A DNA stretch of 64,000 nucleotides, from the NCBI GenBank assembly GCA_027475525.1, contig JAMWFC010000060.1, positions 806,001 through 870,000 on the forward strand, read 5' to 3'. The first letter of the stretch is position 1, and every line of letters begins with the position of its first letter. A program made the position numbers and the translations under genes. This DNA is from Macrolepiota albuminosa. Lineage: Eukaryota > Basidiomycota > Agaricomycetes > Agaricales > Agaricaceae. The notes beneath the pieces were generated by a model. That model did not search any database. It was not told the origin of the DNA and was given only the letters and a program-made list of their open reading frames with translations. Shown in pieces: positions 1-11,460 of the stretch.

Positions 1-3000
1 ATCCATGCGGCTCGCCACCCATCTGTCCGTAGTATTTTAAGTGGGTTTGAAGGCGTCGTTAAACCCGGAGAAATGCTGTGTATGTTTGAGCAACTCCCTT
101 TCTTTATGTTTTGCTGAGATGGCATCCAGTGGTCCTAGGACGCCCTGGGTCAGGCTGCACTACATTCCTCAAAACTATGGCTAATATGCGCGAGGATTAT
201 CACGCCGTCAACGGCGAAGTCCACTACGATTCTCTATCTCCAGCGGACATCAAAAACCATTATCGAGGCGATGTGCAATACTGTCCGGAGGATGATGTCC
301 ATTTCCCTACCCTCTCTGTTGGACAAACTTTGAAGTTTGCTGCCAAAACGCGCGCCCCACACGTGCGCATTAGTGACAGCAGCAGGAGTGTATACAACAA
401 CCAGATAACAGATGTTCTTACCACGTTATTTGGTTTGAGACACGCTAGGAAGACACCTGTGGGTGATGCCGTTATACGTGGAGTTAGTGGTGGAGAAAAA
501 AAGCGAGTTTCCATTGCGGAGATTTTCGCAACTAGACCGTGCCTCGCTGCTTGGGACAAGTAAGTTGTCTTACGTGAATGCGTTTTCTGTTGTCTTTGGT
601 TTTCTAAAGTCTGTTTTCAGCTCAACTCGAGGTCTCGACTCGAGCACTGCCCTCGAGTACGTTCGTGCACTACGCATTGCCACCGACACTTTCCAGTCTA
701 CGACGATCGTCTCCCTTTATCAAGCTGGAGAGAATTTATACCGTCATTTTGACAAGGTTTGCGTGATCTACGAAGGTAAAATGGCATACTTTGGCCCAGC
801 AGATCAAGCGAGGCAATACTTTATTGACATGGGGTGCGTGCATGACTCAGTGGACATTGTAGCCTGCCTTACCCTTTGTACTATCAGATATGAACCCGCC
901 AACCGACAGACTACTTCAGATTTTCTAGTTTCCGTCACTGACCCCAATGGACGGAATGTCCGCTCAGGCGTTGTGTCCCTTCCTCGCACCGCAGACGAGT
1001 TCGCCGAATATTTCAAGAAATCGTCCTTTGGCATTACTAATAGGAATGAAATGAACGATTACATTCTAAATTTCGTAGGCAAACCAAATTATGCTTCGGC
1101 ATACATGCAAAGCGCTCAGGCTGAGCATGCCAAACACACGCGACCGGCAAGGCGAGTTGATTGTCCGTTGATTGCCTCGTGATGACAAACTCACTATACA
1201 TTTCCTCCACATAGCCCTTACATGATCAGTATTCCTATGCAAGCGCGCGCAGTCATGCTCAGACGAGTTCAGATTCTACGTGGGAACATGCTCGCCACGG
1301 GCTTGAACGCATTGTCAGTTCTTTCTTTTACCCTAGTAACAATGTAAATTCATCATCTTTTTACAGCTTGTTCGTCTTCCAGGCCTTGATTGTGGGTAGT
1401 GTTTTCTTCAACTCTCCTGAAGCGACTTCGGCCTTTTTCTCGCGTGGAGGCGTTCTCTTTTTGTATGACGTTATCCTCCTACTTGATGCGAATCGGTGGC
1501 TGATTGGGAACTGCACAGTGCCATTCTGTTTGCAGCCCTTACGAGTATGGCCGAGATTCCAGCGCTTTACGCCCAGCGACCCATTGTTCATAGGCATAAG
1601 ATCGCCGCGCTCTATCATCCGTTCATCGAGGCCTTGGCTTTGACTCTTGTTGATGTTCCAATCACGTTTGTTACGACGTTTTTATTTGGTGTAATTCTAT
1701 ACTTTATGGTTGGACTTCAGCGGACGGCGGGTCAATTCTTGTGCGCTTCTCTCTTTGGTCTTGAAGGATCTGTTCTGACTTTTCAATTAGCGTCTTTTAT
1801 CTATTCGTGTTCTCCATGTCGGTCACGATGAAAGCCTGGTTCCGGACTATTGCTGCTGCCTTCAAGTCCGAGGCGTCTGCTCAAACCGTAGCCGGCATAT
1901 CTGTCCTTGCAGTGGCCATCTATACTGGTTAGTTTGATGTTGTGCTGTCTTGTCCGCTGTGGACGGTGTTCTGACCCCTTGTAAAGGCTATCAAATTCCT
2001 AAACCTACTATGATAGGTGCATTAAGATGGATCACCTACATTAATGTATGTTTATTCTCTTCGCAATGGAAATTTCTCATTATATTATTTGTTTCTAGCC
2101 TCTCCGCTATGGGTAACGTTTCTTTTCTGGACATCTGCTGCTCGTGATTGACGATTGACTTAGGTTCGAGTCTATACTGACGAATGAATTCCGCACCCTT
2201 AATGCTAGATGTTCTACTCTTGTGCCATCGGGTCCCGGCTATGAGAACGTGTCTCTCGCCAACCAAGTTTGCACAGCTGTCGGTTCCACCCCTGCTTCTG
2301 AATTCGTGAATGGTGCTCGCTACGCCCTACTTTCGTACTCGTTCTCTTACTCTCATACTTGGATGGTACGTGAATTTCGTTCATCATACGCCAAACTCAC
2401 CTTATTCCTTTTAGAACTTCGGAATTCTCATGGCATTCGCTGTAGGATTCATGGGCTTCCTGCTTATTTTCTCAGAGTTTAACACGTCTATGGCGAATGA
2501 AACTTCCGTCGTGATGTTTAAGCAGGGCTCTAAGTCCGTCACGCAGACTGACGACGAAGAAGCGCTTCACGAGAAATTTGCTCCAGCATTGGACGATAGC
2601 ACCACAGATGCGAAAGAGGTGATTGCTGGAACGCCAGCCATGACAGATATATTTTCGTGGCAGCATATCAACTATACTGTCCCCATCTCCGGTAGTGAGG
2701 ACAGAAAGCTTTTGTCAGATGTCACAGGTTATGTTGCTCCCGGAAAGTTGACTGCGCTGATGGGAGAATCCGGTGCTGGCAAAACGACCTTGCTCAATGT
2801 TCTTGCTCAACGTGTGAATACTGGCGTTGTTACTGGTGACATGTTTGTGAATGGTCAGACTCTACCCAAGGATTTCCAATCTCAGACGTACGTGTCGTCT
2901 TCGTTCTTTCGTATGCGAATCTCTTTACTGAAAAGATACTGTAGTGGGTATTGCCAACAAATGGATACTCATTTGCCCACAGCAACTGTCCGAGAGGCTC

Positions 3001-5123
3001 TCTTGTTTTCTGCGCAACTCCGTCAGCCGCCCGAGGTTCCGTTGGAGGAGAAGAAGGCCTAGTAGGCTATTTAACAGATGATTTCTCCTGACGTCCTGAC
3101 CGTCTACGCACAGTGCGGAGAAGTGCTTGAGAATGTGCGGCTTGGAGGCGTATGGAGACGCCATCGTTGGTTCACTGGGTGTCGAGCACCGGAAACGGAC
3201 AACAATAGCTGTTGAACTCGCAGCCAAGCCGAAGCTTCTTTTATTCTTGGATGAGCCCACGTCTGGTCTTGATTCGCAGAGTGCTTGGAGTATAATGGCA
3301 TTTTTGAGGAGTTTGGCGGACAATGGCCAGGCTATCCTGTGCACGTGAGTTTTTCACTTACGTCCATTTCAAGGATCTATCTAACCTCACCCAGTATTCA
3401 TCAACCTTCCGCGGAGTTGTTCCAGGTGCGGACATTGATAGCCATCCAGAAAGTGATAACTAACGATCTGAGCAGGTCTTTGACCGCATGTTACTCCTTC
3501 GAAAGGGTGGACAAACTGTTTACTTTGGTGATCTCGGGAAGAACGCGACTACCCTCATCAATTACTTCGAACGGAATGGATCCCGCCCTTGTCTTCCTGA
3601 CGAGAACCCGTGAGTACTTGATTGCTTTCTTCGATACTTAGTACTAATTTGTGGGTCAGTGCGGAATTCATGCTTGACGTGATCGGCGCAGGAGCTACTG
3701 CTTCGAGTGAACTGGACTGGCATGACATCTGGTTCAAATCGGAGGAGTTTCAAAGGACACAAGTGAAGGTTGACAGCATTCATACGGAGGGGCGTAGCCG
3801 TCCTCCCGTTGAAGCGACACTTCAACATGAGTTCGCGACGAAATGGTCCGATCAAGTAGCACTACTTTTTAAACGAAATGCTCAGGCATATTGGAGAGAC
3901 CCAACTTACCTCATGGCGAAACTTGTACTGAACATAGTAGGCGGCCTTTTCATCGGTTTTACATTTTGGAGGGCAAAGAACACTCAACAGGGGACCCAGA
4001 ACAAGCTTTTTGTACGTCTTTTGTTTCTCCTCTTGAACCACATATAAATTAATGGTCTTAGGCAATCTTCATGGCTACAATTCTCAGGCGAGCCATCTCG
4101 ATAAATCATTTGAAAGCTGTGCTGACCTTCTGGTGTTTAGTGTTCCCTTGTCGAATCAGCTGCAAGTGCCCTTCATCGCGACACGAAATATTTACGAAAT
4201 TCGCGAGCGCCCGAGTCGCATGTATAGCTGGAGCGCACTGGTCACGTCGCAAATCTTGATTGAAATTCCTTGGAATATCCTGGGATCTACCTTGTTGTAT
4301 TTCTGTTGGTATTGGACTGTCGGTTTTGATTCCTCGAGGGCTGGCTATACGTATCTTGGTCTGGGTATCGTATATCCCCTTTATTACACGACCGTTGGAC
4401 AGGTGTGTTGTCTATCTCCCGTCTGAGTGTGACTTATTTCTTCTCTAGGCCGTTGCCGCGATGTCACCCAGCGCAGAGATTGCCGCACTGCTGTTCTCTT
4501 TCTTGTTCTCTTTTGTCATTATGTTGTGAGTCTTTCCTTCCCTTTTAACGTCGATCCATCCTTGACAATGTCAACAGCAATGGTGTTCTACAGCCTTTCA
4601 GGGCATTGGGCTGGTGGAGGTGGATGTATGTCATGCATGCATGACTTTGCAGGATAGTTTGCACTAATATCTGGCCTTATAGGTACCGTCTTTCCCCCTA
4701 CACATACCTGATCGAGGGTCTCTTTGGTCAAAGTATTGGTCGTCAAGCGCTCCAATGCTCTGCCGTGGAGTTTGTCACACTCAATCCGCCCTCCGGAATG
4801 ACTTGCGCGCAATACATGAACAATTTCATTACATTTGCCGGCGGCTACCTTTCTAATCCGGATGCGACTTCCGACTGCAACTTTTGCAGTGTGTCATCTA
4901 GCGATAAGTTCCTCGCCCTGAATTTTAATATCTTCTACTCCCATCGCTGGCGTAACATCGGCATCATGTTTGCATTCATTCTTTTCAATGTGAGTCCTAT
5001 GTTGTAGTTCAAACATTCGCATTAATCAGATCTTAGATTTTCTGTACCTTCCTCCTCACTTATCTATTTCGCATTCGTAAAGGAAGTCTTCTTCCGTCTT
5101 TCAAGAGGTCGAAGACAGCGTAA
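1..5123 (+). CDS. PDR-type (ABCG) multidrug ABC transporter, 5' end outside the window
   Basis: Full-size pleiotropic-drug-resistance transporter of the plasma membrane (NBD-TMD-NBD-TMD), which would export drugs, lipids or metabolites using ATP. I place 23 exons: 1-79, 130-559, 621-833, 888-1151, 1215-1313, 1367-1462, 1519-1740, 1791-1927, 1987-2045, 2099-2112, 2164-2365, 2415-2887, 2945-3061, 3114-3344, 3395-3425, 3476-3609, 3660-4011, 4062-4087, 4141-4402, 4449-4525, 4578-4625, 4683-4989, 5037-5123. They sum to 1320 codons including the stop. NBD1 has the fungal PDR Walker A with Cys in place of Lys (GRPGSGCTT), signature VSGGEKKR and [14 protein letters not shown]2 has GESGAGKTT, a degenerate signature (GVEHRKRTT) and Walker [14 protein letters not shown]. 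Hydrophobic TMDs follow each NBD. Introns 1152-1214 and 4088-4140 need GC donors, and one exon is 14 nt. The reading frame is open at base 1, so the N-terminus lies upstream. No disabling mutation is seen in the visible part. Confidence 0.95.
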
Positions 5124-5414
5124 TTCCCAATGCAATCCACAATTCACCTTTAACTTAATATGTCTTGCTTGGTTTATGATATCCCTACTCAATACCTCAG
5201 ATGTATTCACACCATAGAACCGCCATAGAACTGATTTTAATTGAATACTTCTCAACATAACTATTCTCGGCTCATATGATGTTTGTGATAACGTTCCATA
5301 GAATACATTATCCTGACACCCCAACGGAAGCCTCTCAACGCCAGTGTCACGAGGCATGGAGGGGAGATGTTGTACAACATTTTTCGTCCGTGCTCTTCTC
5401 AGGCTGACAGATTA

Positions 5415-6342
5415 TCAAAATGGATCAGATTCACCTGCAACCCTCGCTCTGGAGTTCAGGAATTGCTGTTGGATTGTCCCGGACTTTGCGATCACCTCTG
5501 ACGGAGGTGTATCTTCATTCCTCAATAAGGAGCCATGATCTCGAGCCTTATCTATAAGCACGGCTTTCGAAGGGGACGGGATACGCGGAATCCATGAGGG
5601 GTGTAGTGAGTCGTCCAACGTGCAGCACGAGGTTTTTGTTGTATCGTCGACAGGATATCCCAAACCACCCATAGACCCACGCTCGGGAAGTGCATTTGTA
5701 GTGGCCTCTTCAGAAATGGGGAGGACGGACTTTGAGCGGAAGGATAGACGGTATGCCGGAAAGAACGGATGCTTGGTTGGTGTTTTGGATGATGTATCTG
5801 ATGCATCACATGTTACTGGTGCTTGTGTGGAAAATACTGGCGGGGGTAGAGAAGGAAATACGAGGTTCGGAACGGCGGAAATGCGCGAGAAGAATGAGTT
5901 GACACGTTTTCCGTGAGACCTTGGTTCGAGTTGCGGAGGACGAGGGATTTGTGGGCCTGGGTGGGGGCTTCCAGTGATATCCACGAACCTGCCGCGTGAG
6001 CGTCGATGCATCCACGCTAAGAGTGTGCTCTTTTCTGTCGGATCCATGTCAGCTCCTGCTTCCGTGTCCGAGCTCACGGCGGTGCGTGCTTTTGATTCTT
6101 TGGATTTGTATTCTGCAGGCGGTCGTTCACGCAACGACGAGAAGATGTAGAAGCACATGAAGATTGCGAATAGAACGCCGATGACAACAAAGCCACCAAC
6201 TTATGTGACGTCAGATTCGTACTAAGGAAAAGAGATACAACTCACTCGCAAGTCTGTTCAAGTGGCCCTCGTGTGGGATCCTTTGACCGTTCATCGTTGC
6301 GGTTGGATTGTTTATAGAGGGCGCGGCGAGGTAGATAGACAT
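5415..6342 (-). CDS. Hypothetical single-pass membrane protein, 293 aa
   Basis: Family not recognised. Two exons, 6246-6342 and 5415-6199, are joined through a 46-nt GT-AG intron and give 294 codons including the stop. A short polar N-terminus (about residues 1-32) leads into one strong hydrophobic segment (about 33-51, IGGFVVIGVLFAIFMCFYI). The remaining 240 residues are Ser/Pro/Thr-rich with basic patches and look disordered. This layout fits a membrane-anchored protein with a long soluble tail. The ATG at 6342 was chosen because it is the first in frame and the intron joins it cleanly to the membrane segment. The gene converges with the ABC transporter across 291 bp. The gene structure is fairly sure; the function is unknown. 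Confidence 0.7.
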
Positions 6343-7857
6343 AGGGGAGGAAGATGAGAGAATGGACTAGACGTGGTTCCTCTGGATAAGGGAAAGAAGA
6401 CAATTGGGGCGATACAGAACCATAGCTAACAGGCGAGCCAATCTAGCAATGGCGGCTGACTACCAGCAACAAGTAATGTTGGCTGAGTAAGGTAAACCCT
6501 ATGGCTGACGCATTTTGTCTGCTCCATCGACTCTGTTAAAGGCAGACAAATATTTCAATCGCCTGTGTGGAGAGACGTCCCTGCGCTCCAAGAGCAGCAA
6601 TGGGTCCCAAGCCAACTTCAGTTGCGGCACCTTCTGGTAATTGGGGATTCAGTTTGTAGAGAACCTGGGCAACTTATCCGCTGTCCAGTCGCTCGACTTG
6701 TATACAGTACTCATTAGACTGGAGTATCCCGCTGCTTGATCAAAGCCATGTATTTCCGTAAGTTGACCTACCTGTTTTAAGTGTCAGTCCGGCTTTCACG
6801 CAGCCTCGAACCTTCTCAAGTACCGTACTATAAGCGAGGCCTAGTGAAGCCAAGCGTTAGAGGAACGACACCTGTTACGTGACACCAAAGGAGAAGCTTC
6901 CTGGCTTTGATAGAGTCATGGAGAATCGGCGCAGAGTAAGAAATTGACATGTCATCATATCTTCCATCCCGATCCATCAGTTCTTCCGCTCAGTAGTAGT
7001 CACCAAAATGTCGTCACTCGTATTATCTTTGATGTTCAAGCTCGAGTGTACAGCAGGTCTTTTGGTCCTCGAGATTTCTCAGTTTGGAGTCGAGGATCTG
7101 CAAAACGTGATGCGATTTCTTCAAATCGTCCCACATTCATTCCCATGACAACCCTCGGCAAGTCCTCGAACTCCGCTTACTTGTCAAGTGGGCGACTCCA
7201 AGTAATGGATGGACACAGTGTCCATCCACTTGTTCCTCCGAGGTGTTTGCATAGCGTAGCCATGGATTCCGGCTTTTTCTCGAAGCGCTTCTTCTGAATG
7301 AGGGCCGGGCTTTTCGTTCGACAACCTGGGTCTGCTTCATGATCAGTAGCGTCTAGTGGATCGGTTCAGTTCAGATATGATGACTTTGAATCCAATCGTG
7401 ATCTTTGGTGACCTTGATGTGTGGGAAGGATGAAGACTATCTCAGGAACGCCTTATCTAGACCGCATTTCGGTAATTGAATATGTAGTAGGTGTTGGATA
7501 ACGAGATTGTGATGTATCTGATATGTCAAGGAGCGTTTAAAGGACCAAGGGTTCTGGGAAACTTGAAAAAAGCCGTCGTACCTGACAGCTTATCAACACT
7601 GACAGCACTACAAAGTCAAAAATTGGTTCGAAGAGATCATCAGTGCTTAAGACAGACATGAAGATGACTTATACTAGATATGATTAAATGTCGACATATT
7701 TCATCGGAGGAGCGCGTGGTTGAGCTACATGCATATTGTGTCAATTTCGCAATATAGGGATGACGGCTATTTGCTTTCGTCGCCGTGACCAAACACCTGT
7801 CCAAAATTTAGCAGGGTTTCACGTATCGACTCCTCCACGAACCTACCTACGAAAAAA
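6343..7857. other. 1.5 kb intergenic region between divergent genes
   Basis: Upstream of both the minus-strand membrane protein and MAM33. Short open frames exist on both strands (for example 6944-7297), but none has recognisable motifs or a convincing exon chain. It presumably holds both promoters. Confidence 0.5.
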
Positions 7858-9032
7858 ATGTCTGCCCTCCGTGCCCTTCGCCAGCTTACTACCTCCTCGA
7901 GCCGTGTCGTAGCCGCCCGCCAGCTTTCCACTGTCTCCCGTAAAATTGTCCCTTCTCTCGCGACGCGAGTCGTGTCAACAAACGCGAGGGCGTTTTCTGT
8001 CTCTGCCCGCAGATTCGGCGAGGGAGCCAGTGAGCATTGGTTAAAAAGCTGTTTCCTTCTTATAGCTTACTGATACGATGTGAATGTAGCTGATGTTGCT
8101 GTGTGCCAAAAGCTCGCTGAGGAGCTCAAGTATGAAGAGGAAACCGCTGCTGCGGTGCCGGAAACGCCTGGATTCTTGACCCAATTTCTCAAGACGACTT
8201 CTTGGGAGGTGTGTGTGCACACACTGTAGACAGTTCGAGTTCTCATGATGTCCTTTTTTTTTCTTTGCGCTGCACAGATTCAGGACAACCCTGGTAACGA
8301 CGAAGTTGTTCTGACACGCACCTTTGGCAATGAAAAGTTTGTTTTTTTCTTATGCGGCGCGTCATGTCGACGGGATTTTGAGATATTTTTCATCAGGCTT
8401 CGTCTCATGTTCTCTATCGCGGATATCGATTCTATGGAGGAGGACTTCCAGTCGGAAGAGGAAGAGTCTGAGGACCAAGAGGATGAAGGCGATGATCCTC
8501 TCCACACATACCCGATCCGGGCTTCCCTTTCTATCACCAAGGTATACCCCATTATTTATGACCCACTAAATAATCATGTTGATGAAGCCCCACTTTTCCT
8601 TTTTCTAGACAACAGGTCCCGGTTGTCTCAATGTTGACATGGTCGCTCAGGAGGGCCATTTCGTCGTGGAAAATGTTTCGTTCTACCAGGATGCCAAACT
8701 TGGCACTGAGCTGACTGCTGAAGCCGACTGGAAGCGAAGGGGCATTTATCTTGGCCCACAGGTGAGAGACCTCTTGCGGTGTTGTTGGCCACTATTGGAA
8801 CTAGTGTTATTTTTAGTTCGAAACCCTTGATGTGGGTGTGCAAGAGGAGATTGAGAAGTATCTCGCTGAGCGTGGGGTCAATGAGGTCACTGCCTTGTTC
8901 ATCCCTGAATACGCAGAATGGAAGGAGCAAAAGGTGAGCATAAACCATACTTGCCTTACCAAGTGCTGAAGGTGTTGTTCTTAGGAATACATTAGCTGGC
9001 TGAAGAACTTGAAGGCATTTGTTGAGCTGTAG
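7858..9032 (+). CDS. MAM33: Mitochondrial matrix acidic protein MAM33 (p32/gC1qBP family), 270 aa
   Basis: Small acidic matrix protein of the p32/MAM33 family, which forms trimeric rings and supports mitochondrial ribosome and respiratory function. Seven exons: 7858-8029, 8090-8208, 8278-8336, 8397-8541, 8609-8761, 8817-8933, 8985-9032 (271 codons with stop). Residues 1 to about 52 are rich in Arg, Ser and Ala without acids, as expected of a mitochondrial targeting sequence. A strongly acidic stretch (DFQSEEEESEDQEDEGDD) lies mid-protein. The family's C-terminal pattern follows, with a beta-rich centre and a final amphipathic helix (EYAEWKEQKEYISWLKNLK). Length and architecture match intact family members. 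The start codon is the first ATG and is preceded by a pyrimidine-rich, TATA-less region. Confidence 0.95.
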
Positions 9033-9412
9033 AGGTTTCTTATCATGACTAAAAAAGACAATCAATGTCTAGTTATATCTACTATTAATGTTACTAGTTC
9101 TTACTATGTCGACTACTCAGCCAGAAACAAACCTAATGAAACCACGATGACGGCGATTATTGTCATGAGGTCTGTGTAACTGTCGAGTAAATGATGTGAT
9201 GGTCCACTTTGGTCGACAAGCTCCGGGCGAGCACCCACCCACCTTCCTAATATGGAGGTGGTTCGGAGTTCGAAACGACTCGAACATTCTACCGATCCAC
9301 GCGAACGAACGAGACGAGTCTAGTGGGCCACTGTCTGTTTCTATAAATCCCACTATGTCTGCTCCACCAAATCTCAACTTCCCCCTTGAGCCTTCTCATC
9401 TCTTCAACCCAA
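9033..9412. other. Intergenic region with TATA box and overlapping upstream ATG
   Basis: 380 bp between MAM33 and the next plus-strand gene. Near its end it carries a TATA box (9342-9347). An out-of-frame ATG at 9355 opens a 41-codon frame running past the chosen start at 9413 to 9480. If transcription starts the usual distance below the TATA box, that ATG would probably be excluded from the mRNA. Confidence 0.45.
9342..9347 (+). promoter_or_regulatory. TATA box of the small Ser-rich gene
   Basis: TATAAA, 71 bp upstream of the ATG at 9413. No comparable box was seen near the starts of the neighbouring housekeeping genes. Confidence 0.45.
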
Positions 9413-9972
9413 ATGCCTTCTTCCTCTTCGACCTCGTCCTCCCGCTCGTCCTCGCCGACTCTCACGGCGTCCTCGAGTGATGGTCTCTACATACCGGTGC
9501 ACAAGCGGTTCAGCGGCAGCTCCATTTCATCCTCTCAATCATCACGCACATTCGCGTCAGGATCGTCGCGCACATTGTCCTCCAGCGCGTCATCGACATC
9601 CTCGGATTCAGACAGTGGAATATCGCCTCGTAAGTGACGCGAGTTTGCTATCATCGCACGACTTGATCTCTCAACGCCCGTTTATTTTTTACAGCCGCCA
9701 CCCCTACATTTATCTATTCTCGCGATACACTTCTAAATCTCGCCAATTCCCCCCTCTCCCGCATGTCCCAGCCTCAACGGGACATGCTTCGCAGCAAGGT
9801 GCCCGAGGTCATGACGAACCGCAAACAGCGCAAGACCATCGAGCACAATAATCATATAAACGCTGTTCATGCTGCGCTCCAAGTTCCTGCCCGTCAATCT
9901 CCTCCTTCTCACTCCAACAACCAGAGGCAGAGACACCGTAAAGAGCGCACCTTAAAACCTGTCGTCGTGTAG
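9413..9972 (+). CDS. Small Ser-rich protein with an eIF4E-binding-like motif, 164 aa
   Basis: Two exons, 9413-9629 and 9695-9972, joined by a GTAAGT...CAG intron (165 codons with stop). Residues 1-70 are dominated by Ser with Thr and Arg and enclose a short conserved-looking patch, GLYIPVHKR (24-32). Residue 80 starts YSRDTLL, which matches the canonical eIF4E-binding consensus (Tyr, four residues, Leu, hydrophobic) shared by eIF4G and 4E-BPs. A basic, Gln/Asn/His-rich tail follows. Small size, predicted disorder and the motif suggest a 4E-BP-like translational regulator binding cap-bound eIF4E in the cytoplasm. This is inference from a short motif; it could instead be an unrelated disordered protein. 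The gene structure is well supported; the function is tentative. Confidence 0.7.
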
Positions 9973-10557
9973 GTGACGACATCAATTAACTTATCATACA
10001 TACATCTATTTGCCGGGTCGGGAATCAGTACGGAGAAGACAAGTTGTATAATACCCTACTGTACACTAAGAACAGTCCCCTCTCCCCCCTTCAACTCTTT
10101 ACTGCTTCTGCAATTTCTGCACAGCCTATTAATGCCCAGTTCCTATTTCAAATCCATTCTGTCTGTCTGTCTACTACAACTGCAACATTCATCACTGAAC
10201 GGAAACAAATTGCAAATCATTCGATCACGAGAGTCAGCCTCAATAAGTGTCTCTTCTCTTGACTCAAACCGACCAGAAACACAAAGGTCCGAGGTTTCTA
10301 TCCACGCGCCAAGTCCGAATTGAATATATCAATCTACGATCCACTGACATATGTGCCATGCATCCACAAAACTGCCGTGATGGCAACCTTGCTGTACGTA
10401 CGTGAGATAATAATTTAATTGTCTCTAGCTCATGCACTATCGCCGTTCAGCTTACGACCTTGATGACTCGGTTCACCGCAATCTTCTTTGTGCATCTGCA
10501 TCAACAACCGGTATGTCCGATTGTTGAAGGTGGGATACATACGCTCTGTCGAACTAG
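9973..10557. other. Intergenic, nothing recognised
   Basis: 3' flank of the Ser-rich gene. Only short overlapping frames without motifs are present. It ends where the direct-repeat cluster begins. Confidence 0.5.
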
Positions 10558-11460
10558 TTTATAAACAAATAGTAGGCGTGGACAGCCTGGACGCACGCGC
10601 AAGTGAAACGGAGTCTTCGGTTGCATTGAGTAATATCAAGTTCATTCCCTATACGATGACAATTTTCGTACAAAGTATAACAATTAGTAGAAAGGGGAGA
10701 GAGATTATGTTTGCAAGTGTAAGCCTTCCACTACCGAGGTCCCCACAAATCATCAATTGTAGCAAATGATGACGTCAGAGAATAAAGAGCTTCCTTCGCT
10801 TGGTTCACCTTATCTGTCTTTATCGAAGGAATGAATGAATGATGGACTTATAAACAAATAATAGGCGCGGGCAGCCTGACGCCCGCGCAGTAAAATGGAG
10901 TGTTCGGTCGTATTGAGTAATGTCAAGTTCATTCACTGACGAAGGTACAGAGACAGTTTTCGGGACGTACAAAGTATACAATTGCAATGTCAAGCGACCT
11001 CCGCAGCTAAACGCAGTATATGAAACTGATTTTGGCTGATTATGCTGCCGATAGCGCAAATCGAGAAAGATGTTTGCAAGTGTAAGCCTTCGACGTCCCC
11101 ATCAGTTATGCAAATAACGGCACGGCAGATAAGGAAGAGCTTCCTTCTATTTATTCTTGGTTAGGGCATTTGGTTAGTGTTAGTGTTAGGCGGTTAGGCA
11201 TTAGGTGAGGTTAAAGGCCTGCACGGCAGAGAAGGAAGACCTTCCTTCACTTGATTCAACTTATCTATCTTCATTGAAGGAAGCCTGACGCCTGCGCAGT
11301 AAAACAGAGTCTTCGGGCAATGTTAAGCGGAGAAATATGATGTTTGCAGGTGTAAGCCTTCGACTTCGCCATCAGTTATGCAAATGACGGTACGGTACGG
11401 CAGATAAGGAAGAGCTTCCTTCTATTGATTCAGCTTATCTGTCTTTGTCGAAGGAGGACA
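10558..11460. repeat. Cluster of imperfect ~290 bp direct repeats with hairpins
   Basis: Copy 1 (10558-10847) and copy 2 (10848-about 11155) share a start (TTATAAACAAATA, AGGCG), a middle (GTTTGCAAGTGTAAGCCTTC) and an end (GAGCTTCCTTC then TTATCTGTCTT). A third, 5'-truncated copy runs from about 11276 to 11460. Several copies carry a small inverted repeat, AAGGAAG-AG-CTTCCTT, also present as GAAGGAAG-AC-CTTCCTTC near 11232. Between copies 2 and 3 is a G-rich stretch of telomere-like words (11158-11213). No coding potential is seen. It may be a non-autonomous element or a local tandem amplification. Confidence 0.75.

Noticed and set aside
6944..7297. 117-codon plus frame between two genes
   Set aside because: No motif, no splice partners, and an overlapping frame on the other strand of similar quality; probably chance.
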